NCBI GenBank assembly: GCA_004802705.1
Contig: SGPL01000564.1
Location: forward strand, 1-21,122
Direction of reading: 5' to 3'
Origin: Bondarzewia mesenterica
Lineage: Eukaryota; Basidiomycota; Agaricomycetes; Russulales; Bondarzewiaceae
Length of the DNA stretch: 21,122 nucleotides
A program made the translations under genes and the position numbers. This document shows, one piece after another, positions 1 to 11,889 of the stretch (the stretch's first letter is position 1; the number at the start of each line of letters is the position of its first letter). The notes beneath the pieces were generated by a model. That model was given only the letters and a program-made list of their open reading frames with translations. It was not told the DNA's origin and made no database searches.

Positions 1-1070
1 ATGCCCAATCCCTCCTGCACTGCACCTGTGTTACAGATAATACACTATTTGAGTTCCTGCAACAAATGATTAAGCTACTTGCTGGACGTACCCAGTGATA
101 AGGACGGTTTTCTTCGTAACTGACATCAATCTGCTGAGTTTGAGATAGTTGGGACCAGCGACTATGGAGTCGCAACTTTGCCGCGTTATATAGCAGCTGA
201 ATACTCTCACCGGAATATAGCAGCTGAATACTCTCACCGGATACCAAGCGTGATGATAAGGGGGAACGTGTATCGGGAACGCTGGATCTGTTTTGAGTCA
301 GTCAGCAAAGCACTCCTCTGCCGTACCCATTATGGCCATGCAATGGGACCGACCGCGACTGCCAGTTGCTTCCAGCTTAGTCAGCTCAGTGCTCACCCCT
401 TGCGATGGGGATGTGAATGGGGATAACAATTGAATCACCTACTCATGTATCCAGCGCTGAGGTACAAGAACTCGGCGAAACAGACTTGGCGGGTCACGAT
501 CACCAGCTACAGGTGCGAGTCCTCGGTGGTTCGAGAATGATCGCCTGAAGGATTAGTGCCAGCTGAGGGGAAAGTGGGTTGGATTAAAGGAAACGAGGTT
601 AATACAGACAAAAGCTAATAGCAAAACTAGGCCGAAAACCCCAATGGTATATACCCACTGCACATTTTTCGGATAAAGCGAAAGATGTAGTTCGCCCGAG
701 TGATGCATCACGTCAGTGGCATGAACGAGAACAAAACAGGCAGAAAGACCGAAACATGCCGTAATTAAATTGGCCAGAGAGTTCAAATAACATCAAAGCA
801 TGAATCACATGCCTGTACATAGACTTCCGAATCCGACAGAAAAATAGAAACATCTTCACAATGTGGTTGCCAAATGATGCAGGATCCTCTCTGGGCGGGT
901 CAACGGGGAGGATGATGAGGTTGCGGCGACCATATCTTGTGGACGAAAGAGAGCAGTCAATATAAGGATGATCAATAGATGGACGCATGATGATACAATA
1001 TGAATACACATAGCAAAATGCAGAGGGAGGAAGAATGAGGGGATTTCGAGCGCTTGAGTTGAGAAATCGT
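1..1070. other. Left flank without a supported gene
   Basis: No convincing gene here apart from a short tandem duplication at 188-241. A reading frame open from the left edge to a TGA at 96-98 (plus) follows a TTACAG acceptor-like site at about 32-36. It could be the last exon of a gene lying outside the window, but 32 codons are too few to judge. The part near 1070 should contain the 3' UTR of the minus-strand WDR5-like gene. A minus-strand frame at 553-786 is rich in hydrophobic residues but lacks an upstream ATG and is not called. Confidence 0.5.
188..241. repeat. Perfect 27-bp tandem duplication (2 copies)
   Basis: Positions 188-214 and 215-241 are identical 27-bp units, directly adjacent. 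The unit begins ATATAGCAGCTG and ends CTCACCGGA. With two perfect copies it is probably a recent slippage or minisatellite-type duplication. No gene or obvious regulatory role is attached to it. Confidence 0.95.
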
Positions 1071-2701
<1,631 letters not shown>

Positions 2702-2930
2702 TACGATGGGGGAAAACTAGACAGGGAGCTTGATTGCGCAGGTCAAGTCGGCACACGGGAGACGGATATATGTAGCTAAGCGCCCATAATCGCTCAGACA
2801 GGTTCAGACTCGGTTCGGTCGGTTCGTCTTTGATCGGTTCGACTATCCCGACTTCAGACTCTTTCAGACTGCTTCCTTTCACTGCAAACAAGAAAGTCTC
2901 ATTACACGGTCACCATTGGCACACTATGCT
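2702..2930. promoter_or_regulatory. Divergent promoter between WDR5-like and EngB-like genes
   Basis: These 229 bp must hold the promoters of both flanking genes. They contain two short interspersed direct repeats: TTCAGACT at 2803, 2853 and 2863, and CGGTTCG at 2811, 2820 and 2835. All are in the same orientation, within 70 bp. No canonical TATA box is evident. The repeats may be binding sites or simple slippage products. Confidence 0.55.
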
Positions 2931-2940
2931 ATGTCATTGA
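2926..2940 (+). promoter_or_regulatory. Minimal upstream ORF overlapping the EngB-like start
   Basis: An ATG at 2926 opens a four-codon frame ending in TGA at 2938-2940. It overlaps the ATG at 2931 out of frame. If the transcript begins upstream of 2926, ribosomes would meet this ATG first. Initiation at 2931 would then need leaky scanning or backward reinitiation. The role is inference; only the overlap is seen. Confidence 0.4.
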
Positions 2941-3885
2941 ACCTACTGACATATGGAAGGAGCTTGCTGAACTCTTCAGATCTGCGCTGCATCTCTACTG
3001 CGACGGAAGCAGTGTTTCCGAATGGGAGGTATGCAGGATTTTTGGCGGCTGCCGCATCCCCTACCTCAATCCCTAAGCTGCATGGCCGACCAGAGGTAAG
3101 AGATGCCCTATCTAATGTACGCTTTAATCTTATGCTAATAAGCAATGCCTTAGATCGTGGTAACAGGTGCTAACTCATGCTTGGAACTCCTTGATTATTA
3201 TATCTAACATCCAAAAAGGCCGCGCCAATGCTGGCAAATCAACCTTGCTCAATGCCGTGGTTGGCAGAAGAGATCTCATGCTTTCGAGTAAAACTCCTGT
3301 GAGCATTTCTTTCAAAATTCTACTTTTGGCGCGCCGGAACCAACTGCTCACTCCCTCAATACAAGGGTCGTACAAAAGGATTGAACTTCTTCCGCGTGGG
3401 AGTCGACCCAGGCAAACTTGTCTTGGTCGACGCCCCGGGATACGGTGCTCGTGGACGGCCAGAATGGGGAAGCCTATTTGACCACTACCTTGAGACTCGC
3501 ACAGAGTAAGTATCCAATCATTATTTAACTCGCAACCGTGCCAGACCTCTCCATCCCCAGATTGCGACGCGTCTTCGTCCTGTTCAACGCTAAACACGGA
3601 CTCAATGAAGCCGATAGACTCATGCTCCAGAACCTTGACGCTCTATGTCAGGCGTCGGGCGACATGCGGTGGACCTTGCAGGCTATCATCACGAAAGTTG
3701 ATACGGTCCCGAAACAATTAGTGGCGACGACGATACCGGCCCTCCAGAAAGAGATTTTTGAGATTGCGCCTACCTGTTTGCCTCCCATCATCACTGCCGC
3801 GCTCAAACATCCGCGGCTTGGCATCGAGGAAATTAGGCAATCGATTGCTGAGGCTTGTGGTCTTTGGGGGCGGAAGGGTCCATAG
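2931..3885 (+). CDS. EngB/YihA-family GTPase, probably mitochondrial
   Basis: This is a TrmE-Era-EngA-EngB class GTPase of the EngB/YihA family, which assists large ribosomal subunit assembly. The yeast member is the mitochondrial protein Mrx8. Exons: 2931-3095, 3154-3166 (13 nt), 3219-3298, 3366-3505, 3561-3885, giving 240 aa. Visible motifs: P-loop GRANAGKS at residues 60-67, switch region TPGRTKG near 85-91, G3 DAPG at 108-111, G4 TKVD at 177-180, and TAALKH near 211-216 in the G5 position. The first 55 residues are rich in Ser, Ala and Arg with few acids, which fits a mitochondrial presequence. The 13-nt exon supplies IVVT just before the P-loop. Without it and the 52-nt third-segment intron the frame hits a stop. 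The first ATG in frame is at 2931. Confidence 0.9.
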
Positions 3886-4114
3886 CCTCTGGTTACAATG
3901 CAGTCGAGCACATAATTTTGGCATGCTCAGATTCAAATTGCTGATGTGGTGTCTTGACCCACGAATCATGATATCTCAATATAGGGCTTGAAAGATGGTT
4001 ATGGAGAACAAATCGTGTAGTCATAGATTGATGATGAACGAGGAGTCACGCATGGGTACGAATCTTCCGCCACTCATTTTATGTTCGCGAAATCAGGGAG
4101 CGCCGGCAAGTTTC

Positions 4115-6662
4115 CTACATCTGGCCCCTCCTCATCAAATTTCTCCTGATCCTTCTCCTCTCGCCACCGACCCCTTCACCCTTCCCCCACCTCAAATATG
4201 GCACCGAACCCCTCTCAACATCAGCGACACTCCCCTCCAACCTAAAGTCAAGCATTCCCCATACCGGGAGCTCCATCTCTCCCTTGACTAGCACACGGCA
4301 CTGCCCAAGCAATTGTGGAGGAAGAGGCGTGAGAAGCTGTAAGCGTGCTGGGGAGGACGAGACGGCGCGGATGAGCGCTAGACCGAGGGTGGTGGAGTTC
4401 GAGGGGTCGGGAGGAGGGGAGCCCTGAGTGTAAGGCAGGTCTACCGTATCTGTATTCCGGGCAGTAGGGAGAGCATCAGGATCCATGTCTAATTCCGTGC
4501 GTACTAGCGCAACAATAGCACCGTTGAGAACACGTAGAACTTCAGACGGTACAACGTCCTCTGTTCCTGCCCCGATCAGGAATACCCTGTCCACCGCGAT
4601 GTTCCAATCTATTTCGTATGGTATCTGGGCACAAAGTGGGAGCGCGGTGTTCCACGCGCTCGCCGACCCTTGGACGAGGGCCCCAGAAGAAGAGGATGCA
4701 GACGAAAAATCAGCATGTAAGTACGAAAGTATAGACAGTGTGCGGTGATCCGCGGCTGTGAAACGCGTTGTGAGTGCGGAAGAGACAGGTTCCAGGACAT
4801 GTATTCTCGGGTTGCCAGAGGCAGGAAGTGTCGCGTGCGTCGAGACGGGGTTAGAGGGAGGAGCAGCAACAAAACTAGACCATCCTGGATCGACGGCGAC
4901 GGCGTCGATCTCGAATATATCAGTCGGCTCCATAATTTCCTTGAGCTGGCGCGTCAGATCTGCCCCTAGGCCCTTCGTCCATCCCATCGTATTGACGACT
5001 AGAGGTATGACATCCGCGATGCGTTCGTCCTGTGCATCAGCATCACCTTGTTCATCGACTAGGGAGGCCGCATATTGAATATCAAGCCTGTATATTTGGA
5101 CGAGGGACCGGATAGCGTTGAGGTAGTGTGAGGGAGAGGAGCGAGGAGAGGTTGAGCCGATATAATGGGCTTGGTGAGGTAAGGTGGGATGTGTGAAAGG
5201 CGGTCCTGAGTTAATCACGCATGAGCACGAGGTCATATAAATTCTGAGATGATGATACAAACCGAAAATAGGTCGGTCCACAACGATCAGAGCAACCATT
5301 GCACCTGGTGTGAACTCTGATTGTCCAAGGTCACATTCAAGGAAAGCGACCTTGCGATAACTGACAATCGCGCGTGTAAGCTCGTTCTTATACCATCATG
5401 ACGTGTGTGACTGCATACCGCATTGTCAACCGGCCAAGTAACGTTCTCGCGAAGGTACTTTTACCAGAATTTTTGGGTCCCTGGACGAAACTCACAGTGG
5501 GTTTTGAAGAGGATGCAGTGAAAACAGCAGATAGAGCGGTTTCCCATGTGGGGGGTAAATAGAACGGCTGCATGTCTCGAAATTGACGATTTATCTGGAG
5601 ATATTGTCAAACGAATCTGAAAATGTAATAAAACCGTTTAATGCGCACAATGTGAACACCAGATATAGGCAATTGTGGGAGATCCTCCTCTTTATTTGAA
5701 GGTTTGAAAATGCCATCAAATGTCCGTACGACTCGTCCCAAACCTTCAATGCCTGTCCTCATTTCTTGGATCATTATGATACTATCATTCTCCCCAGAAG
5801 CAGCTCGTACGCGATCGGGAACCGAGACCATTTCAGTCCTAGAAGATTCTCCTCGCTCAGTCAGAGCCTCAATCACAGGAATAGGGGAGGAACGTGGTGC
5901 AAAAATGTGATGGGTCGTTCGCGATGGGTGAAGTGTTACGCCGAGTAGAGAAATGGAGCCACGGAGGACGGTGAGTTTATATGTCCCACAGAGGGACAGA
6001 GTATCTGAAGCTCTGAATACGAGAACGACTGCAGCCTCGGACGAAGGGGTCAGTCGGCGCAGTTCCTCAGGGGACAAAGTAAACACATTTTGATCCTGAA
6101 TCGGTTGGAAGGTAGATAATGTCGTGGTGTCGACCCCAGCTTGAATCCGTGGAGTGTTCGATGATTCTGCCACATCGGCCGCGGCCTCATCTGCAGAGCT
6201 CACCTCGTCTGAAGAGTCAGGTAAGGGCCGGCTCGGTGACCAGGCACGTTTCCGATGCCTTTGAAAATTGTTTCCACTAGTCACGATGGGTGCAGACACC
6301 TCCAATGCGCTTTGACCTTCCTCGGAAGTCAAGGACGCGTCCGAACCATCCTGTCCAAAACCTATCACGTCCTCCTGCAGCTCGAACACGTCTACCGCAC
6401 CCTTCTCCCGCACAAAATATCTCGTCTTTTCTCCATCTTTTCGTACCTTTGCGCTGGCCTTTCTTTGCTTCTTCCGTGCGGAGGCGGGTGTGCCTTGGCT
6501 GCTCTGTCTACGTTTTGAGGGTGGTTTTGTCGATTTTGAAGACTGAGGAGAGGATATTTTGGACTCGGGAACAATTTTTGGTATCGTTTGGGTTAATGGG
6601 AGCGGTTCGCGAGCCTGCGAGTCTTGCAGACGCGCTTTGCGAGCTGCTATTGCGCTCAGCAT
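4115..6662 (-). CDS. Polynucleotide 5'-hydroxyl kinase Grc3/NOL9
   Basis: This is a Clp1/Grc3-family RNA kinase. In yeast and animals Grc3/NOL9 works with the nuclease Las1: Las1 cuts ITS2 of the pre-rRNA and Grc3 phosphorylates the new 5'-OH end in pre-60S particles. Exons from the ATG: 6662-5649, 5594-5419, 5360-5263, 5205-4115, giving 792 aa. Residues 1 to about 190 are disordered, with basic nuclear-localisation-like stretches (KPPSKRRQ, ARKKQRK). The start MLSAIAARKARLQ matches the family. The P-loop GPKNSGKST is at about 377-385, followed by FLECDLGQSEFTPG around 403-414. The C-terminus (MELPVWG, then RRNLMRRGQM) is the usual family end, so the protein appears full length. The first intron uses a GTGCGC donor; it was chosen because it restores GVHIINRQFRDMQPF. 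The gene converges on the EngB-like gene and is divergent from RSA4. Confidence 0.93.
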
Positions 6663-6710
6663 TTTGGAAAGGGAGGAAAATAGGAATTTTGCAGATCTAA
6701 ATCGATGCAG

Positions 6711-6720
6711 CACGTGACAC
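6711..6720 (+). promoter_or_regulatory. CACGTG box, GRC3-proximal
   Basis: CACGTGACAC lies 49 bp upstream of the GRC3 ATG on the opposite strand. CACGTG is the core bound by bHLH factors such as Cbf1. The identical 10-mer recurs at 6902-6911. Binding is not shown by the sequence alone. Confidence 0.5.
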
Positions 6721-6901
6721 CTCCGGTACGATCGCGTGGCAAAAAGTTGTTGAAATGTCCTTGTGAAATTTTGGGAAAAAAAAAGAGGCTGGAAAGATGT
6801 CTTTTCGGTCCTTGATATGAGTCTCCTCAACGCCGTCGATTTTCTCTCAGATTCGTATAGAATTGAAGACAATCACCGCTGATATAAGCAAATATCTAAA
6901 T

Positions 6902-6911
6902 CACGTGACAC
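6902..6911 (+). promoter_or_regulatory. CACGTG box, RSA4-proximal
   Basis: This is the second identical CACGTGACAC, preceded by T, so it also matches the Cbf1-type TCACGTG. It ends 61 bp before the RSA4 ATG. Orientation on the plus strand is the same as the copy at 6711. Confidence 0.5.
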
Positions 6912-6972
6912 ACGAACGCGTTTTTTTTAGCAGCCCAATTTTGCGTAACTCGATCTTTGTACAACACAAAAA

Positions 6973-9015
6973 ATGGCGACTCTGTTACCCCCACCAAAGC
7001 GCCAGAAAGTCTATCATGGTGTTCCAGAACCCAAGCAAGAGGTTCCAGCACCATCTCCCAACATCGTTGTCCAATTTGTATCCGAAGATGATGGCACACC
7101 TTTAGCCCCAGCCGTCAATTTGCCTGCAAATGTTTCCAGGGAGGATTTACAGGTCTTGGTCAACAAGTTGACCGCCAAAGTTAGCACAATCTCTCTAGTC
7201 GACCCCACCAGAGTTCTCTGACAACACCGTCCGAAGGATGAAGACCCAGTACCTTTTCAATTCCACGTCTCGCTTCCCGCGGATGCTACAATTGGGGGAG
7301 AGCCCACGAGAGTGGTCATTTCAAAGTCGATAGAGTCGGACATCTTGTCGCATCCATCTCAGTCTTTCACACCCGAAGATGTGTTCGTCGTGCATTGTTC
7401 ACCTCAGTCTGTGTTTAGAGTGCGACCCGCTACACGGTGTTCTTCCACACTATCTGGTATATGAATTCATAGTGTTATTGCAACCGTGTGCTGAATATAA
7501 CATCTCGTTTCTCAGGACACACGTCTCCAATACTATGTGCCTCATTTTCGCCCACCGGAAACCTCCTTGCTACAGGATCTGGTGATGCCAATGCACGTCT
7601 ATGGGATCTCTTGACAGAGACACCATCACATACACTCGTGGGGCACAAGGGTTGGGTTCTATGTGTAGAGTGGGAGGCTATGGAGAGAAAGTTAGCGACC
7701 GGCGGTCACGACAATCACGTATGTTTTCTTTCAACATTCTTTATCATCTTGTCAAATCTCGATGTGCGCAGGTTCGAATCTGGGATCCGAAGAATGGAAA
7801 ACCAATCGGCGATGCTTTGAGAGGACACACAAAGTGGGTGACATCGTTGGCATGGGAGCCAATCCACATGTAAGTCAATACCACTTCTATTGGAGGCGCA
7901 GGAGACCAAGCCTTGATATAGAAATCCCTCCTGCCCCCGACTTGCATCCTCTTCGAAAGACGGTACTGTCCGGGTATGGTCTCTTCTTACTCGCCGAGTG
8001 GAGTACACACTTGGAGGGCATACAGCAAGTGTCAATGTGGTGCGTTGGGGCGGTGGTGGTCTGAACGGAAAAGGGGTGCTCTATACCGCATCTTCGGACC
8101 GAACAGTGCGTATCTGGGACGCTAACGGGGTAAGACGAGTTCCGCATTTCAACTTGCCACAAATGTTGAATAGTTGTTCAAGGGTAAACTCCTGCATACA
8201 CTGAAGGATCACGCACATTGGGTTACTACGCTCGCCTTGAACACGGATTTCGTCCTTCGTACAGGCCCTTTTGGTCATACCGGAAAACGACCAGCATCGG
8301 ACGAAGAAGGTATCGTCATTTCTGTTTCTGTGTGCTCTCTTTCTGACTTCGGCTCCAGCACAGTCCTGTGCCTTGGAGCGATACAATGCTCTCGTCTCCA
8401 CCACTTCAGAACTCATGATCTCTGGCTCCGATGACCACACCCTTTTCCTTTGGTCTTTGTTCCCATCCCGCGCCAGCACTATCTCCGGCTCTGAACAAGC
8501 CGCTACCAATGGGGGGAAACTCAAGCCACTCTCTCGTCTGACAGGCCATCAGCGTCAGGTGTGTCATGTTGCTTTTAGTCCAGATGGCAGGTGGGCTGCC
8601 AGCGCCGCGTGGGATAATAGCGTCAGGATTTGGGAGGGTCGTACGGGCAAATTTGTCGCGACATTGAGGGGTCACATCGGTGCGGTGTACCGGCTTACGT
8701 GGTCTGCGGATTCGAGGCTGCTTGTCAGCGCGAGCAAAGACACTACGATCAAGGTAACAATTTCTGCTGGTGGTTTCTAGAATTTTCGTCGTCCCATCTG
8801 TCGGGTGGCTTACCTTCTGTCTGAACAGTTATGGGATCTGAAGACGTACAAAATCAAAATTGACTTGCCAGGCCATACCGATGAGGTATACTGTGTAGAT
8901 TTCGTCGCAGATAAAATTGTCAGCGGAGGTCGTGATAGGACGGTCAAAATGTGAGTTGACTTTGCGCTCACACCATCTCCGCCGTTTCATTGTTCTTCTC
9001 AGATGGAAAAATTGA
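6973..9015 (+). CDS. Ribosome assembly WD40 protein Rsa4/NLE1 (Notchless)
   Basis: Rsa4/NLE1 sits on pre-60S particles and is the substrate pulled by the AAA+ ATPase Rea1/Mdn1 through its N-terminal ubiquitin-like (NLE) domain. Exons: 6973-7179, 7237-7456, 7516-7718, 7772-7869, 7922-8129, 8174-8309, 8359-8753, 8829-8950, 9003-9015, giving 533 aa. Residues 1 to about 28 include a basic PPPKRQK stretch. The NLE domain spans roughly 29-125, ending with EDVFVVHCSPQSVFRVRPA. The WD40 propeller follows from SGHTSPILCASFSPTG (about 142) to the C-terminal KIWKN. The first intron (7180-7236) is inferred: reading through gives TGA at 7219-7221. Removing it joins VNKLTAK to DEDPVPFQF, as in the family, and it has a CTGAC branch site. 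The last exon is only 13 nt and completes the final strand. Confidence 0.93.
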
Positions 9016-10824
9016 CCTGGGCTGGGCTATTTCCACCGTTACTCAAAGACGGCTATCCCTCGATTGTCTCGTATATTCAGCGAGAGCACCTGGATGCCGT
9101 CGGAACTATGAGACACGGTGTTTTTACTTTGACAGTTACGGTTGGTGGCCTCCGTAGTATTAACAGTGTCTCCTGCAATTTTTCTTCTTGAACTGCCGTA
9201 TTGTTTCTCGGAAACATGATCTGCAAAAGAGATGGAAATGCCGTTTTCTCCCAGCTCGAGTGAACAACGCCCTCCATTCATTTAGAGATCTTTTGCCTGT
9301 TCGAAGCGACCAGTAGTCCTCTGCGGGCCGATATCAGGGATCTGATCGTTTGTAATTTTTTTCTGTTCAGCAATTGCACGAGCTGATGTCACTGCATATA
9401 CAGTTCTTTGAGAAAGTCCTTATTCGGCAATGGGTGCCTACAAGCTTTTTTTTCTTTCCTGGCCTGGACCTTCAAAACTTCACTCCTATCAATTGCCTAC
9501 CAACGTCCAAAGAATGGAATAGTTGCATACAACCTCCTTTTCACCTTCTTCTGAAATGTTGACTGGTGGCTGCACATAATATTGGTAACAGAGGATAGGC
9601 ATACCGTGCTCCCACTACCAAACAGGTAATTTGTGATGGGGAAACGGGCCTTATGACAATCATTGTTCTGCATGCAGCGGTCAGATTTCCTTCTTCGACA
9701 GCAGTATGTATGCAGACACCTGCTCATGATATATCATCAGACGACTTCCCAGTATTTTTAGGTAGCCCTGTTATCCCCGTTCCGACCGAACAGAAGCAGC
9801 AGGGGTAATTCTGGATAGAGGAAACCAAAACAGGTTGGTTATGACATTTCCTAGGATGTTACTAGAGTCCGCCACCCACCTAAGGTTCTAAAGTTCGATT
9901 TAACTTATGTAATCCAGTTGCGGCTGATTTTGAGAACAGCGCAGCTGTATCGTCATCCTGCGGTGTTCGCTTGTTGATTCACCATCTCTAGTGGGCCGTA
10001 GTTCCTAGGGATCCAACGAGAATCCCCGCGGAGATGTGTTGTTTTCTTGCCGGAAAAAGTCCGACCCAGTTCGTGCGGCTTGAGAGCGCCCAAAGTTTCT
10101 GTCAAGACCTCGAAGGCTCGAGTACATTTCAAACGTTACTCTCGCTGTCGGTCGACCTTACTTTTTATGATTAGTTTTTAGATGTATGGCTCAATATATC
10201 ATCAGTGAATCTGGTTCATCAGTACCTGTAAGTACCATCTAGGTATGAGACTATGCTTGTCACCAGACTCCACGACTTAACGTCTGGTTTCTTCTAGAGT
10301 CACCTGGGGCGCCGCAGACGAATCACATCACGATGACATTACGCTAATTGGATGTTGTCTGCGTCACCAGATTCACACTGTGATCATCCCTACTTTCTCA
10401 AATGACGATGCGTGATGCGAACTTATTCGCATTCATCGGTCTTTATGCCAGTACTCTGATCTAGCCGAACGTTGAAACAGTTCCTCCAGATGGGGTCGAG
10501 CCCTGTTAAATATGCTCTCTATGGACTTGCAATTGTCTCTCTCAGCGTGTTGGTAAGTAAAGGAAGAACGTTCAAGGTGGACAGTATTCCTACCCCGAGG
10601 TGAGATAAGCTGATCCTCAACATAAATTAGATCTTCTGATCCCCATTACGAACGGTCATGACATTACCTAGACCCTCACAAAACTCTCACCACGGTATGT
10701 GATGTTTGAAAGGGTTGGGCGGCGAGCTGGTTTGTACTCCGGTATTGCACTGTCATGCATGACATGTACTACGACGCTTGTGCTGGATCCGATCGAGGGC
10801 AGTCTCGAAACTGTTCTGAAAAAA
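9016..10824. other. Gene-poor intergenic region, about 1.8 kb
   Basis: No open frame here is longer than about 80 codons, and none resembles a known family. The first part should include the RSA4 3' UTR and the last part the upstream region of the PR-5-like gene. A 12-bp string, ATATATCATCAG, occurs near 9728 and again near 10195, probably by chance. I saw no tRNA, transposon protein or strong tandem repeat. A non-coding transcript cannot be excluded. Confidence 0.5.
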
Positions 10825-10832
10825 CATAAAAG
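10825..10832 (+). promoter_or_regulatory. TATA-like element of the PR-5-like gene
   Basis: CATAAAAG lies 92 bp upstream of the ATG at 10924. A start site about 30 bp downstream would leave a 5' UTR of about 60-70 nt, which is typical of a highly expressed secreted-protein gene. Confidence 0.4.
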
Positions 10833-10923
10833 CCGACGTCCCACACCTTTGCTGGATGTCGACTTGAGCCCTCCTGCCTCCTAGTCACCCATTTTTCCAT
10901 CGCTCAAGCCTTCTTTTCTCATT

Positions 10924-11889
10924 ATGTCCATCACTCGTGCTTTGTCTTTCCTCGCAGTTGTCACCTTCGCTGCCATTGGTGTCCATGCTGAGTCGCACAC
11001 CGTCACATTTGACAACAGGTAGGTGTTGGCCACCTCGAGCCTTTCGTCAACGACAATTGATCGATGTTTTCTCATAGATGCGGGTATGGAACTGTATGTT
11101 TTTGTTTGAACTTCACTGACGTCGTATATCTGACACATTGCTTGCGCAGCCACTCTTGAAGGCCAACGGGGCCACGCTGTCCACTGGGGGCGCATATACC
11201 AGCAATGGACCACTTACTGCAGCAATCGCGTATGCCCCTTGATGCTGATATTTTGCATTGAACACATTGTAACTGCTGACACCTTATTTTATCTAGTTTC
11301 TTGCAGACCGGTACGTCCCGGGTTCGCCCTGACAGACATGTGTTTCAGCAGATGGGAACAATAAAATTCTAACAGGTGGCTGCGGAGATAACGGCGAAAG
11401 TTGCACCCTCATCGAGACCACCTTGGTCAACCCCACTAGCCCTGGCAGTGGTTCAAGCACTGATATTTCCCTGATCCCCCCGTATGTCAAACTGTCTTCT
11501 TGCTTTCTCCCCGTGATGTTGATCCGAGAAATGAAAAATAGGCATTCTTTCTCCGTTACCTCCGGATTTGGGTGAGTATGACCACATTCTGCAAGAATGC
11601 TATTCGGTGGCTAACGGAAGAGGGCATCTCCTCACAAATAGATACTACAACGGGTGTGATGGTGCGGGTGCAGACTGTGAGCTTTGGACTGTCTAGATTT
11701 CATTTAATCATCGTCTAACTCGGCATATGTAGGCACTTACTCAGGCTGCCCGACAGCGTTCTACCAGCCCGGCGACACGGGTGTGCAAGTTGCCTGCCAG
11801 GCAGACAACGTGAGTCTACTTGATGCATTGCATTGCTAGTTCTGAACTGCTTTGTGCAGGTCAATCTCGCTATCACTTTCTGCGATTGA
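10924..11889 (+). CDS. Secreted small cysteine-rich protein, thaumatin/PR-5-like
   Basis: This belongs to a small secreted family common in mushrooms, often labelled glycopeptide or thaumatin-like; its biochemical role is not established. Nine exons: 10924-11018, 11078-11093, 11150-11229, 11297-11310, 11376-11481, 11542-11571, 11642-11676, 11733-11809, 11860-11889, giving 160 aa. Residues 1-22 are a signal peptide with predicted cleavage after VHA. The mature part has eight cysteines, so four disulfides are possible (CGYG, GGCG, ESC, NGCDG, ADC, SGC, ACQ, FCD). The start HTVTFDNRCGYGT and the DISLIPP..FSVTSGFG block resemble the thaumatin core, but at about 138 residues it is shorter than classic thaumatins (about 200). 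Several exons are tiny (14, 16, 30, 30, 35 nt). Each junction keeps the frame, and the last exon ends ITFCD. Confidence 0.85.

Larger units (their letters stand above)
6663..6972. promoter_or_regulatory. Shared promoter of the GRC3-RSA4 divergent pair
   Basis: This 310-bp spacer lies between the start codons of two genes acting on the same pre-60S particle. It contains two identical copies of CACGTGACAC, each about 50-60 bp from one of the two ATGs. There is also an A-rich run at about 6776-6784 and a T-run at about 6921-6928. No canonical TATA box was seen. I infer coordinated expression through the twin E-box-like sites. Confidence 0.6.

Noticed and set aside
3..98. Possible terminal exon of a plus-strand gene entering from the left edge (ends LLAGRTQ)
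   Set aside because: Only about 20-30 codons, with no recognisable motif. An acceptor-like TTACAG is present but this is not enough to call a gene.
553..786. Minus-strand 77-codon frame with two hydrophobic segments, suggestive of a small membrane protein
   Set aside because: The apparent start is TTG, not ATG; the first in-frame ATG removes the first hydrophobic segment. No upstream exon with good splice sites and no known family could be identified.
4485..4748. Plus-strand open frames opposite the GRC3 gene (also 4758-5078 and 6290-6700)
   Set aside because: They are antisense shadows of the GRC3 exons; the minus strand carries the conserved P-loop and family end.
7771..7780. GGTTCGAATC, which looks like the B-box of a tRNA gene
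   Set aside because: It lies at a splice acceptor of RSA4 and encodes the VRIW of a WD40 repeat. No A-box, acceptor stem or cloverleaf surrounds it.
9016..10824. Search for a transposable element, tRNA or 5S rRNA in the gene-poor stretch
   Set aside because: No terminal repeats, transposase or reverse-transcriptase motifs, or tRNA-like boxes with proper spacing were seen by eye.
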